A stretch of DNA of 64,000 bases, taken from CBDFNN01 sp965250215. GTDB lineage: Bacteria > Bacteroidota > Rhodothermia > Rhodothermales > DATKEJ01. Both the position numbers and the translations under genes were made by a program. The stretch's first letter is position 1; every line of letters starts with the position of its first letter. Below the pieces are notes generated by a model. It was not told the DNA's origin. It ran no database searches and saw only the letters and a program-made list of their open reading frames with translations. Positions 37,196 through 45,860 of this stretch are shown here, piece by piece. The stretch is taken from the NCBI GenBank assembly GCA_965250215.1, contig CBDFNN010000004.1:3162001-3226000 (forward strand), given 5' to 3'.

Positions 37196-37726
37196 CTAAG
37201 ATTCGTTTTGATTTGAGCTGGGCATTGGATTATTGGCCTCGTGGGCAAGCAAAGATTCCAAAAGCCTCTTAGTTGACCTGTCCAACATTTGAAATACATT
37301 CTCAAATCCTTGGTCTCCACCGTAGTAGGGATCCGGTACTTGATAGTCTTCTGGATGCGAATCGAACTCCCTTAGCAATTTGACTTTGTGGCCATATTCA
37401 TCGTGCGAATCAAGATAAAGGACGTCATGTTGGTTCTCCCTGTCCATGCACAATATGAGATCATATGCCTCTAGATCTTCAGACCTAAATTGTCTAGCCT
37501 TTTGCTTACTGATATCGACATCGTGACCAGCCGCCGTCGTAATCATTCTTGAGTCCGGAGGATTTCCAATGTGCCAGGCCCCGACTCCGGCAGAGTCAAT
37601 GTAGAACTGCGATTCCTCTTTGGCCATCTCTACATGATGCCTAAATAGTCCTTCTCCCATTGGGCTGCGACAGATATTTCCGAGGCAAACGAATAAGATG
37701 TTTATGGTTTTTTGTTCTTGGGACAT
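37196..37726 (-). CDS. Low-molecular-weight protein tyrosine phosphatase family
   Basis: A 176-residue cytoplasmic phosphatase. The P-loop is CLGNICRS (Cys14, Arg20) and the general acid is the Asp in VPDPYYGG near residue 128. The C-terminal 20 or so residues are low-complexity (NNPMPSSNQNES). It is directly followed in the same frame by the fructosamine-kinase gene. In several bacteria an LMW phosphatase next to such a kinase has been linked to formation or repair of sugar-modified amino groups rather than to tyrosine signalling, which I consider the likelier role here. Confidence 0.92.
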   Translation of the reverse strand: MSQEQKTINILFVCLGNICRSPMGEGLFRHHVEMAKEESQFYIDSAGVGAWHIGNPPDSRMITTAAGHDVDISKQKARQFRSEDLEAYDLILCMDRENQHDVLYLDSHDEYGHKVKLLREFDSHPEDYQVPDPYYGGDQGFENVFQMLDRSTKRLLESLLAHEANNPMPSSNQNES

Positions 37727-37837
37727 GCTTTTAGAATATGCTTTTCACAGCAAGTGACAAATCTCTTTACATTGCGTTTCATATGTTCAAAAATCTTTCA
37801 ATCAAATCCGAAAGAAAGATCAAATATGCGACATAAC

Positions 37838-37865
37838 TGAAGACTGATCTCTGACGACTGATGAC
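37838..37865. repeat. Heptad array containing the xseA start codon
   Basis: There are four 7-nt units: TGAAGAC, TGATCTC, TGACGAC and TGATGAC. The xseA ATG (37861-37863) lies inside the last unit. The units are closely related to the right arm at 33428-33455. Confidence 0.6.
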
Positions 37866-39048
37866 CGTATTCTCCGTTTCCGAATTAACAGCAGATATCA
37901 AGCTCTCGCTTGAAGATCAGTTTCAAGACATCACCGTCGAAGGTGAGCTTTCAGGTTTTAAGCGACATTCCTCGGGACACTGTTACTTCACTCTCAAGGA
38001 CGGTGGAGCACAGATTCGTGGGGTAATGTTTCGCTGGCAGGCCGAGAACCTCTTCTTTCAACCAAAAGATGGAATGCTAGTCCGAGCTCGAGGGAATATC
38101 TCGGTCTATGAACAACGTGGGGATTATCAACTCTTAGTTCGATCAATGAGACCTGCTGGAGAGGGTGAATTGGCTCGTGCCTTTCAAGAGCTCAAGATCA
38201 AGCTAAATAAGGAGGGTTTTTTTGACCCATCTCATAAAAAGGACATACCACGGTTTCCAACAAAGATTGGCGTGATAACTTCCAGAGACGGAGCGGCGAT
38301 CAAAGATATTTTTTCAACGATAGGAAGGCGATATCCGCAAGTCGAATTACTTTTCGTACCTACTCCCGTCCAAGGTCCTGGAGCTGCAGAGACTATTGCT
38401 CAGGCAATATCCGTTTTCAATGACCAGAGAGATCCTAACTATCAACCCGAGGTAATTATTCTTACTCGTGGAGGTGGGTCAGTCGAGGATCTTTGGGCAT
38501 TCAACGAAGAGATTGTAGCTCGAGCAGTCTTTGACTCTGAGATCCCTATCATTTGCGGAGTCGGCCACGAGTCCGATTTTTCTATCGCAGAATTCGTAGC
38601 CGACCTTCGAGCGGCCACACCGACTCAGTGTGCTGAGATGGCGACCCCTGATCGCGAAGAGCTCATCGGGCAGATGTACGCGTACCAAGATGTTCTCAAG
38701 TCCACCCTCTTAAGAAAGATCGAGAATAACAGACAGCGAATCCTTCACATGCGCGAGTCGAGAAGCTTCAATAGGCCTATCAACTTTCTCCGAGAATCTG
38801 CCATGCGACTCGATCGCTATGAAGAGCAGCTAAACAGTCTGATGCACAAGCAACTGACTTTTGTTCGGCACAGAATCGAGCTTTTGTCTCATCGAATCAA
38901 TGACCTTGACCCAGGGCTTCCTATGAGGAAAGGATTTGCTTTGGTAAGTTTCAAGGACAAGATTCTCAAGACGGGCGAGGATTTAAAATCAGGTGATATT
39001 GTCAGCATTCGATTCAAGAAAGACAGTCGAGATGCGGAAATAAAATGA
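37861..39048 (+). CDS. xseA: Exodeoxyribonuclease VII large subunit
   Basis: A 395-residue protein. Residues 1-100 form the OB-fold (ELSGFKRHSSGHCYFTLKDGGAQIRGVMF), followed by the catalytic domain with GVITSRDGAAIKDI, ILTRGGGSVEDLWAFNEE and GVGHESDFSIAEFVADLRA, all conserved in XseA. The C-terminus is a coiled-coil region. The enzyme degrades single-stranded DNA in repair and recombination. The small subunit xseB is not encoded directly downstream, where it is often found. The start codon sits inside a heptad array. Confidence 0.95.
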   Translation: MTVFSVSELTADIKLSLEDQFQDITVEGELSGFKRHSSGHCYFTLKDGGAQIRGVMFRWQAENLFFQPKDGMLVRARGNISVYEQRGDYQLLVRSMRPAGEGELARAFQELKIKLNKEGFFDPSHKKDIPRFPTKIGVITSRDGAAIKDIFSTIGRRYPQVELLFVPTPVQGPGAAETIAQAISVFNDQRDPNYQPEVIILTRGGGSVEDLWAFNEEIVARAVFDSEIPIICGVGHESDFSIAEFVADLRAATPTQCAEMATPDREELIGQMYAYQDVLKSTLLRKIENNRQRILHMRESRSFNRPINFLRESAMRLDRYEEQLNSLMHKQLTFVRHRIELLSHRINDLDPGLPMRKGFALVSFKDKILKTGEDLKSGDIVSIRFKKDSRDAEIK

Positions 39049-39209
39049 AGAAAGAATGAGCGAAAGCGCTTCCTTTAGCTTGATTCTCGATATACCCCCT
39101 CACTGTCCCTAGAATCGGGATCATCACAAGGTAGAATTGGTTTCTGAGCCTGCCCCTATGGAGGCCATTTTAGCTTGGAAAACCAAGATCAATAACTCAT
39201 CATCACACT

Positions 39210-40220
39210 ATGGCAATTAAACTTGCAATCAACGGATTCGGACGCATCGGAAGACTAGTCGCTCGAGCCATCTTTGAAAATAAAACTCGTGGCTTCGATC
39301 TTGTAGCCGTAAACGATCTCACAGGAGCAGACATGCTGGCTTACCTGTTCGAGAAAGACTCAGTTCACGGTCCCTTCCCTGGGAAAGTCAGAACTACTCG
39401 TGGCAATCTCGTCATCAACGGCGATACCCTAAAAGTATTTAGCGAAAGAGATCCTGAGAATCTTCCGTGGGAAGAACTCGGTGTCGACGTCGTCATTGAG
39501 TCAACTGGATTCTTTAGAACCAAAACCGCCGCTGGAAAGCACTTGACAGCCGGTGCAAAAAAGGTTCTTATTTCTGCACCCGCAGGAGACGCTATTGACA
39601 ACACCATAGTTTTGGGTGTCAACGACAAGAAGCTTCGAAAGGGAGATAAAATTGTTTCTAACGCAAGTTGTACAACCAACTGCCTAGCTCCAATGGTTAA
39701 AGTTCTCGACGAAGCGTTCGGAGTGAAACAAGGTCTTATGACAACCATCCATGGTTATACATCAGACCAAAGCTTACAAGACGCCCCTCACAAAGACTAC
39801 CGACGAGCCCGAGCAGCTGCAATCAACATGATCCCTACATCTACGGGAGCTGCGAAAGCCGTTGGACTTGTTTTGCCTCACTTGAATGGAAAGCTTGATG
39901 GTTTCGCTGTTCGAGTGCCAGTGCCGGACGGATCGCTCACAGACCTAACAGTCAACCTCAAAAAGAAGGTTACTGCTGAGCAAGTAAACGAAGCATTCAA
40001 AAAAGCTGCGAGCTCCAAAGGTAAGTTGAGAGGAATCGTTGAGTATGCAGACAAGCCAATTGTCTCTACCGACATCATTCACAACCCACATTCATGCATT
40101 TTCGACTCCCAAATGACGAAGGCCGATGGCAACATGGTCAAGATTGTTGGGTGGTATGACAACGAGTGGGGATACTCTAACAGAGTAGTCGATCTCGCCA
40201 AATTGATGGCCAAAAAGTAG
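39210..40220 (+). CDS. gapA: Glyceraldehyde-3-phosphate dehydrogenase, type I
   Basis: A 336-residue glycolytic NAD-dependent enzyme. The N-terminal motif is INGFGRIGRLVARA, and the catalytic cysteine is Cys154 in SNASCTTNCLAP. The C-terminal WYDNEWGYSNRVVDL is typical. It is 8 bp upstream of pgk, so the two form a gap-pgk operon for the energy-yielding steps of glycolysis. Confidence 0.97.
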   Translation: MAIKLAINGFGRIGRLVARAIFENKTRGFDLVAVNDLTGADMLAYLFEKDSVHGPFPGKVRTTRGNLVINGDTLKVFSERDPENLPWEELGVDVVIESTGFFRTKTAAGKHLTAGAKKVLISAPAGDAIDNTIVLGVNDKKLRKGDKIVSNASCTTNCLAPMVKVLDEAFGVKQGLMTTIHGYTSDQSLQDAPHKDYRRARAAAINMIPTSTGAAKAVGLVLPHLNGKLDGFAVRVPVPDGSLTDLTVNLKKKVTAEQVNEAFKKAASSKGKLRGIVEYADKPIVSTDIIHNPHSCIFDSQMTKADGNMVKIVGWYDNEWGYSNRVVDLAKLMAKK

Positions 40221-40228
40221 ATCGAAAT

Positions 40229-41425
40229 ATGGCATTGCCAAATCGTATAGCCGACCTGGATCTCAAGGACAAAAGTGTCCTGATCCGGGTCGACTTTAAT
40301 GTACCCCTCAAAGAAAAGGACGGAGCTCTTGTAGTTGGCGACGACACTCGAATCCGATCCGCCGTTCCAACCATCGAACTGGCACTTTCCAAAGGAGCCA
40401 AGGTCGTTCTGGCAAGCCACATGGGGAGACCAAGCGGTGAGCGCGTGGCTAAGATGTCGCTACGACCAGCGGCAGACCACCTTTCGGCCCTGCTTGGAAA
40501 GACTGTAGCATTCTGTGAAGAGACTATTGGATCCGTAGCAGAAGAAGCTGTTGCGAGATTGAACTCGGGAGATGTCCTGCTTTTAGAGAATACTCGTTAC
40601 GATGAGCGTGAGAAGAAGAACAATGCCGACTTTGCGCAAGGTCTTGCTGATCTCGCTGACGTCTTTATTAACGATGCCTTCGGTTCTGCCCATAGGGCCC
40701 ATGCTTCCACGACAGGTGTTGCCCACTTAGTGAGGGAGACCGGAACTGGACTCCTGATGGACAAGGAACTCAACTATCTAGGCAGCAAATTGTCAGAGCC
40801 CGAGCGTCCTTTCGTTGCTATCATTGGCGGCGCAAAAGTGTCCGACAAGATCGGCGTAATAGATTCGCTACTCGATAGAGTTGACAAGCTCTTGATAGGC
40901 GGTGGCATGAGCTACACATTTCTCTCGATGCTCGGTCACTCGGTCGGTAACTCCTTGTTTGAAGAGGATAAATTAGAAGAAGCAGAACGTCTCTACAAAA
41001 CTGCTGCGGGCAGACTCGTTCTTCCTATCGATCATGTCGTTGCAGATGGATTTTCGAACGATGCAAATCACAAAGTTTCTGACATAGAAATTGAAGACGG
41101 TTGGATGGGTTTGGACATCGGTCCAGAAACCATCGCCCTCTATGAAGATTGTCTCGCTGATGCAAAGACTGTTATTTGGAATGGCCCAATGGGAGTGTTC
41201 GAAATGTCAAACTTTGCAAAAGGCACTCTTAGTGTAGCAAACACTCTTGCCAAGATTACCAAGTCAGGAGCTATTACAGTTGTTGGTGGTGGCGATTCTG
41301 TCGCAGCGATTTCGGCCGCAGAACTGGACGACGACGTGAGTCACGTCTCAACTGGTGGTGGTGCGATGCTTGAATTCTTAGAGGGAAAGATCTTGCCGGG
41401 TGTAGCCGCATTGTCTTTGGATTAA
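40229..41425 (+). CDS. pgk: Phosphoglycerate kinase
   Basis: A 398-residue monomeric kinase that makes ATP from 1,3-bisphosphoglycerate. Conserved segments visible are VLIRVDFNVPL, ASHMGRPSG, LLLENTRYDEREKKN, FINDAFGSAHRAHAST, GGAKVSDKIGVI and the C-terminal nucleotide-binding GGGDSVAAI plus STGGGAMLEFLEG. It is co-transcribed with gapA. A strong terminator lies 150 bp downstream. Confidence 0.97.
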   Translation: MALPNRIADLDLKDKSVLIRVDFNVPLKEKDGALVVGDDTRIRSAVPTIELALSKGAKVVLASHMGRPSGERVAKMSLRPAADHLSALLGKTVAFCEETIGSVAEEAVARLNSGDVLLLENTRYDEREKKNNADFAQGLADLADVFINDAFGSAHRAHASTTGVAHLVRETGTGLLMDKELNYLGSKLSEPERPFVAIIGGAKVSDKIGVIDSLLDRVDKLLIGGGMSYTFLSMLGHSVGNSLFEEDKLEEAERLYKTAAGRLVLPIDHVVADGFSNDANHKVSDIEIEDGWMGLDIGPETIALYEDCLADAKTVIWNGPMGVFEMSNFAKGTLSVANTLAKITKSGAITVVGGGDSVAAISAAELDDDVSHVSTGGGAMLEFLEGKILPGVAALSLD

Positions 41426-41936
41426 TTAGTTGCTTTTCGATTGAAACTGGTCCCGGGTTATCTCAGGTCGAGCGTAGCTGGATCGTGATATCTACATCGT
41501 GGAGTCTCGAGCAAATACCATTGTAACATGCAGACTTGGCGGGTCTTACATACTTCGCATTTCCGTTCAATCAATCCCTCGAAATCTTCACGAGGGATTT
41601 TTTCGAAGTTCTAGGTCTTCAGTTAATCACCTCCTTCGCTTTGCAAATTGGCGTGAGGTAGCTCCAGAATCTATCGCGTTTTGAAATATTTTCTCAGACA
41701 ATTGCATCGATCAATCTTGGAATCGTAACTCTTGTAGTTGACTTACGTCCAAAAATCATCTGCTTTTCTATCTAGATCAAATCGCAACAACTGGACGGAA
41801 GTGCCAATTGAAGTGACCTTTCGTGATATTATATCTATGGCCATGGCTCGAAAAGGCGGGCAATAGAAATGGAATGATCAGAATCGAAGAAAATATTCCA
41901 AAGGATTAGATCCATTCCACAACCACCGAGAAATAA
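41426..41936. other. Gene-free stretch after pgk
   Basis: About 510 bp without a credible gene. It contains the terminator at 41573-41603, leaving a 150-nt transcribed-looking leader or 3' region between pgk and the terminator. The 330 bp after the terminator should hold the promoter of the metallo-beta-lactamase gene; I find no firm promoter match. Confidence 0.6.
41573..41603 (+). terminator. Strong rho-independent terminator downstream of gapA-pgk
   Basis: A stem AATCCCTCG (41573-41581) pairs perfectly with CGAGGGATT (41591-41599), with a 9-nt loop, and runs into TTTTT to 41603. It probably ends the gap-pgk transcript or a small RNA in between. Confidence 0.85.
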
Positions 41937-44054
41937 ATGAGTCGATTCTTGTTAGTCTTAATAGCCTTCGTCTGGATACAGTCAAGTCCAGCCAAAGCAT
42001 CAGACGATGGACCTTTCGTTTTCGAATTCGAAGAACTCGCTCCCGGTGTATGGGCTGGTGTTAGGCCGGATGGTCCTCGTTTTCCCGTCATGGGCAATAC
42101 GACTTTCGTCATCACTGAGGAAGGTGTTGTCGTTTTTGATGGTGGGGGTATGCCCGCCATGTCTGAGCAAATAATCGCAAAGCTTCGATCGCTTACTGAC
42201 AAACCCGTCACTCACGTCGTGACCAGTCATTGGCACGGTGATCATAACTTCGGTGTCTTTCGATTTGCCGAAGAATTTCCAAATGTCCAATTCATCGCAC
42301 ACGAATTCACACGTGAGGTCATGAGAAGCTCGCGTATAAACTACATCGACCAAGAGCGTGGTTTTGTCGAAGAAAGATCCGAGGAGTTTAGAAAAATTGT
42401 TGAATCAGGACTGGACTCAGAAGGCAATGAACGAAATGATATCGACCGAGCGGTCTATGCTGATATGCTTGAACACGGTGATGAGATCGACAAGGAATTC
42501 ATGCGTGCCAAAGTAACACCTCCGAATATCGTTTTTTCTGATAAGTACATCATCGAGTCAGGCTCGAGAAAGATCGAGTTGCTCTTCTTGGGCCACGGTA
42601 ACACGGAGGGAGATATTGTAATGTGGCTGCCCGAGGAGAAAATCGTAGCGACGGGTGACATTGTTGTTTTGCCATCACCCTACGCCTTTAATGTGCCCCC
42701 TAAGGCTTGGGCGGAGACCCTGCGGAAGGTAAATGCACTAGAGTATCATGTACTGGTCCCTGGACATGGCGCAATTCAGAGAGACACGAAATACGTTGAT
42801 TTGATCATTGAAGCCTCCGACTCGATCGCGGATCAGCGAGATGATATGCTCGCCGATGGAATGACGAAAGAGGAAGTTCAGACTGGTCTCGATTTCACTG
42901 CCTTCGAAGAACGCTTTACACAGGGTGATGAGTATATAAAAACCTATTACGATTCATATTTCGTTGATGCTTTTCGTGCCGCTGCTATGAAGGCATTGAC
43001 CGGAGAACGAATGCTACAACCACCTTTATCAGAAAGCGTGCCTTTTGATGATGAGCGCTGGGTAATCAAGGCTGCTGAATCGGAGCTTGTCGATTATCTT
43101 GGCCAACGAGCACTGAGAATAAAGGGTGGTTCTGCTACACTCCCTGACATCCAAATAAAGAACGGACTTGTCGAATTTGATATCGCTATAACCCAAGAGC
43201 GCGGATTCGCCGGTTTGGAGTTTCGAATTCAGGACGAAGGCAATTACGAACACTTCTACATTCGCCCACATCAATCAGGTAATCCTGACGCGAATCAGTA
43301 TACACCAGTGTTCGGAGGGATTTCTGCTTGGCAGTTGTATCATGGCGACGGCTACGGAACTCCAGTCGACTATCGGTTCAATGATTGGATGCATGTAGAG
43401 ATACTTTACGCAGGATCGCAAGCGCAGGTCTTCATTGATTCCGAAGAGCCGGTACTTCGAGTCACAGATCTAAAACGAGAAGTCGGGGCGGGAGCCATCG
43501 GCGTCAGCTCATCGAACTTTTCTGCGGTGCACTTCGCAAATTTCAGTTTTACACAGTTGGCTAATCAATACGCCATTCCACCGATCTCTGAAGAGCCGGT
43601 CCAAATTGAAGGATTGATTGAATCCTGGCAGCTATCTGACTCATTCGATGAAGCCTTACTGACGGCTGGTCTTCAATTGTCGGAGAACATCCAGCACAAC
43701 CGTATTTGGAATGAGTTGCCAGCCGAAGCCACTGGCATTGTCAATCTAGCAAGAGTACAAGACGGTGATGGTGGTAATACTATCTTCGCTCGCCATGATT
43801 TGATCTCGGATCAAGACGAACAGAAGCTTCTGACGTTCGGATATAGCGACCGGGCCAAGGTCTATTTGAATGGTCTACTTTTATATCAGGGAAACAACGG
43901 ATACTTGAGTCGCGACTACCGATATCTCGGAACGATCGGCATGTTCGACAGCGTAGTTTTACCCCTGAAGGAGGGCAAGAATGAGCTCTGGATCGCAGTG
44001 TCAGAGAACTTTGGAGGTTGGGGTATCATGGGACAAATCACCGACATGAATTAG
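41937..44054 (+). CDS. Exported metallo-beta-lactamase-fold hydrolase fused to beta-sandwich domains
   Basis: A 705-residue protein with a signal peptide (LLVLIAFVWIQSSPAKA). Residues about 25-300 form a metallo-beta-lactamase fold: His98, His100, Asp102 and His103 in TSHWHGDHN, His and Asp in LFLGHGNTEGD and VATGDIV, and His in LVPGHGAI. Residues about 385-545 are a concanavalin-like or 3-keto-disaccharide hydrolase-type beta-sandwich (NGLVEFDIAI, FAGLEFRIQD, NDWMHVEIL). A third beta-sandwich follows (about 560-705). It belongs to the broad quinoprotein-relay/SoxH-like hydrolase group, but the extra domains suggest a carbohydrate or polymer target. Substrate unknown. Confidence 0.8.
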   Translation: MSRFLLVLIAFVWIQSSPAKASDDGPFVFEFEELAPGVWAGVRPDGPRFPVMGNTTFVITEEGVVVFDGGGMPAMSEQIIAKLRSLTDKPVTHVVTSHWHGDHNFGVFRFAEEFPNVQFIAHEFTREVMRSSRINYIDQERGFVEERSEEFRKIVESGLDSEGNERNDIDRAVYADMLEHGDEIDKEFMRAKVTPPNIVFSDKYIIESGSRKIELLFLGHGNTEGDIVMWLPEEKIVATGDIVVLPSPYAFNVPPKAWAETLRKVNALEYHVLVPGHGAIQRDTKYVDLIIEASDSIADQRDDMLADGMTKEEVQTGLDFTAFEERFTQGDEYIKTYYDSYFVDAFRAAAMKALTGERMLQPPLSESVPFDDERWVIKAAESELVDYLGQRALRIKGGSATLPDIQIKNGLVEFDIAITQERGFAGLEFRIQDEGNYEHFYIRPHQSGNPDANQYTPVFGGISAWQLYHGDGYGTPVDYRFNDWMHVEILYAGSQAQVFIDSEEPVLRVTDLKREVGAGAIGVSSSNFSAVHFANFSFTQLANQYAIPPISEEPVQIEGLIESWQLSDSFDEALLTAGLQLSENIQHNRIWNELPAEATGIVNLARVQDGDGGNTIFARHDLISDQDEQKLLTFGYSDRAKVYLNGLLLYQGNNGYLSRDYRYLGTIGMFDSVVLPLKEGKNELWIAVSENFGGWGIMGQITDMN

Positions 44055-44080
44055 TATAGAAACGACAGACAGTTCTATAC
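44054..44080. terminator. Hairpin directly after the hydrolase stop codon
   Basis: A perfect 8-bp stem, GTATAGAA (44054-44061) and TTCTATAC (44073-44080), with an 11-nt loop. It overlaps the last base of the stop codon. There is no T-run after it, so it is a weak terminator or an RNA-stabilising hairpin. The rest of the gap to 44281 holds no gene. Confidence 0.4.
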
Positions 44081-44281
44081 ATCATTTGGCGGATTGGCGA
44101 TCCCCGTTCTGGTCTGAGTCAGATAACTAGAAAACATTCTAAGCGGCAATCTATAAGTGGTCGGTGCTTTTTTTTGCATCACTCCACGGCCTATTTCAGT
44201 ATCGACTTTACACGAGACACTACTTTTTCTTCACTAAGTGGAGGAGCGTGGATAGCGATCTCCAGTGAATAGTTGAGTGGC

Positions 44282-44764
44282 CTAGAGCCTCAAAAGTCGA
44301 TCTATTTCTTCGTCGATCTTTCCGGCATCGGCCTGCGAATAGCCCTCAAAAAGGGCAATGATTTCATCGGCGGCATTGACTATCAAAAGCGTTGGAATTT
44401 TGTCAACATTCAACTCCGACATGAGCTCACTGTTGACATCTAAGACAACCGGATAGTTAACTCCTTTTGAGGTCGCTAGGGGTCTGACTTTCGACAGATT
44501 TCGGGGACCGTCTACATTCACACCCACGACACCTAGCCCTCGATCTCTGTATTTGTCGGCGATGCTGGCCAACTTCGGTATAGCCTTAAGGCAAGGTGCA
44601 CACCAAGTTGCCCAAAAGTCGATAACGGTCAGCTTTTCTCCCTTAAGATCACTGTAGCTCTGCTCCTCACCGTACATGTCCTCTAGGGTAAAGTCTGCGA
44701 CAGTCTGACCCGACGCCCTTTGGCTCAAAGAAAGGAAAAGAAAAAATACTACGATTCTGAGCAT
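44282..44764 (-). CDS. TlpA/ResA-like exported thioredoxin
   Basis: A 160-residue protein with a signal peptide (IVVFFLFLSLSQRASG). The active site is WATWCAPCLK (Cys55, Cys58), with the TlpA-type DFWATWCAPC context and a conserved Pro in DKIPTLLIV. Such proteins reduce disulphides outside the cytoplasm, for example in cytochrome c maturation, which fits a genome that exports several c-type cytochromes. It lies 236 bp downstream of the metal-binding protein gene on the same strand. Confidence 0.9.
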   Translation of the reverse strand: MLRIVVFFLFLSLSQRASGQTVADFTLEDMYGEEQSYSDLKGEKLTVIDFWATWCAPCLKAIPKLASIADKYRDRGLGVVGVNVDGPRNLSKVRPLATSKGVNYPVVLDVNSELMSELNVDKIPTLLIVNAADEIIALFEGYSQADAGKIDEEIDRLLRL

Positions 44765-44945
44765 GAGGTAGCACGGGAGATTTCAGGAAACAAGTGGATA
44801 GGATCCATGTGCTACTATCCGAACCAAGATCACTAGTTTCTCCCCTTCCTTTCGACTCTACAGATGTTACAGAATCATTAGATTTGAATTTGCTCACGAC
44901 CAGAAAGAACATTAGACTTGAACTGTCTACCGCCAGCACAAGTGG

Positions 44946-45009
44946 CCAGTATCTAGAACCAGCCTCAAGTAGCCAGAAGCCAGTGCCCGGTATCCAGTCT
45001 CTAGCCCCT
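44946..45009. repeat. Degenerate heptad array with CCAG/CTAG core
   Basis: CCAG or close variants (CTAG, CAAG, CCGG) recur at steps of 7, 6, 7, 7, 7, 7, 7, 7 and 7 nt. The array runs over the stop codon of the gene ending at 45001. Confidence 0.5.
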
Positions 45010-45540
45010 AGTCGCCCGTGCAATTTCGCCAAACTCTATATCGCGATAGGTCAAAATCTTAGTTTCGAACAAACTGGCTCCATAATTCTTGACCCAATCC
45101 CTGTGTAACCCGAGACCTTGACCGGGAGGGATAATAGTAAAAGTCACTTCATATTTGTCATCAATATCACCGGGAAGGGTCATATTCCTTGCGTAGTGAA
45201 AGTTGTCGACCAAATTGATATGTGGCATCAAATCGATGAACGTACTCAGGCCGGATTTCTGATTGACAACCTTGGCTGTGATATCGAGATATGCAACGAA
45301 ACCTCCGGCGGGAGTACCCTTTGGTAGGTTCACGACATCCCAATTTGCGCGTGCCTCAATGTGGACCTGAGTCTGATCTTCTGCAAGATGAAGAGAGGCG
45401 GGCAGGACCTTGTCTTTAACAGCTCCTTCAAATATGAGGACAAGGCCAGGCTCAATTCTTTCCTCTCCTATGATGAGTTCAGGAGCGTTTGAAAGAGGCA
45501 GTAATGTGCTTAGGAGAAGTAGTAGAATCGATGCTTTCAT
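45001..45540 (-). CDS. Exported Tp34/P19-type metal (iron/copper) binding protein
   Basis: A 179-residue protein with a signal peptide (ASILLLLLSTLLPLSNA). The body is an immunoglobulin-like fold: VHIEARANWD and the FIDLMPHINLVDNFHYARNM segment with Met and His, followed by YEVTFTIIPP, match the pattern of the Tp34 (iron transport periplasmic P19) family, where His and Met side chains hold the metal. Family members help periplasmic iron or copper uptake, usually with a membrane partner such as FTR1, which is not in the window. A large palindrome 41 bp upstream of the start may be a metal-regulated operator. Confidence 0.65.
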   Translation of the reverse strand: MKASILLLLLSTLLPLSNAPELIIGEERIEPGLVLIFEGAVKDKVLPASLHLAEDQTQVHIEARANWDVVNLPKGTPAGGFVAYLDITAKVVNQKSGLSTFIDLMPHINLVDNFHYARNMTLPGDIDDKYEVTFTIIPPGQGLGLHRDWVKNYGASLFETKILTYRDIEFGEIARATRG

Positions 45541-45580
45541 GTCTGTGATATACTTTTACGGAGCGTATTTCAACTCGCTC

Positions 45581-45630
45581 GGAGGACCTTTCTTATTTAG
45601 ACACAATCTAAATAAGGAAAAGGAAGCCTC
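45581..45630. promoter_or_regulatory. Long palindrome upstream of the metal-binding protein gene
   Basis: CTTATTTAGA (45592-45601) pairs perfectly with TCTAAATAAG (45607-45616) around a 5-nt centre. The central 19 bp (ATTTAGA-N5-TCTAAAT) has the size of a Fur-class or DtxR-class site. Outer arms GGAGG (45581) and CCTCC (near 45630) add pairing. Position in the 5' region of the Tp34-like gene suggests a metal-dependent repressor site; a leader hairpin is the alternative. Confidence 0.5.
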
Positions 45631-45860
45631 CAATTCGTTTGTGCGAACTCTCTGCTAAACATTGACAGAGTGACAATATTTTACATTTTCGCAGCCATTA
45701 GAAACAGGCAAGAAAACAGTCTGAACCACGCCTTTGTCTTAGGTCAAAAGTCGCTATCTTTTGACATGCCAGGCGCAAATATATGGGTCTTTGAGATACC
45801 TGAGTTTGGCACGTCGATTGAATCAAGTCCAATTAATCTGTCTTTCAAGTAGCCCCTTCC
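45631..45860. other. Gene-free stretch
   Basis: Together with the palindrome this makes about 320 bp between 45540 and 45861. A 60-codon frame at 45670-45852 shows no signal peptide, motif or family resemblance, and I do not call it. The region presumably holds promoters for the flanking divergent genes. Confidence 0.5.

Noticed and set aside
41426..41603. A tRNA or other structured housekeeping RNA after pgk
   Set aside because: I found no cloverleaf, no T-loop GGTTCGAAT-type motif and no CCA end; only a terminator is clear.
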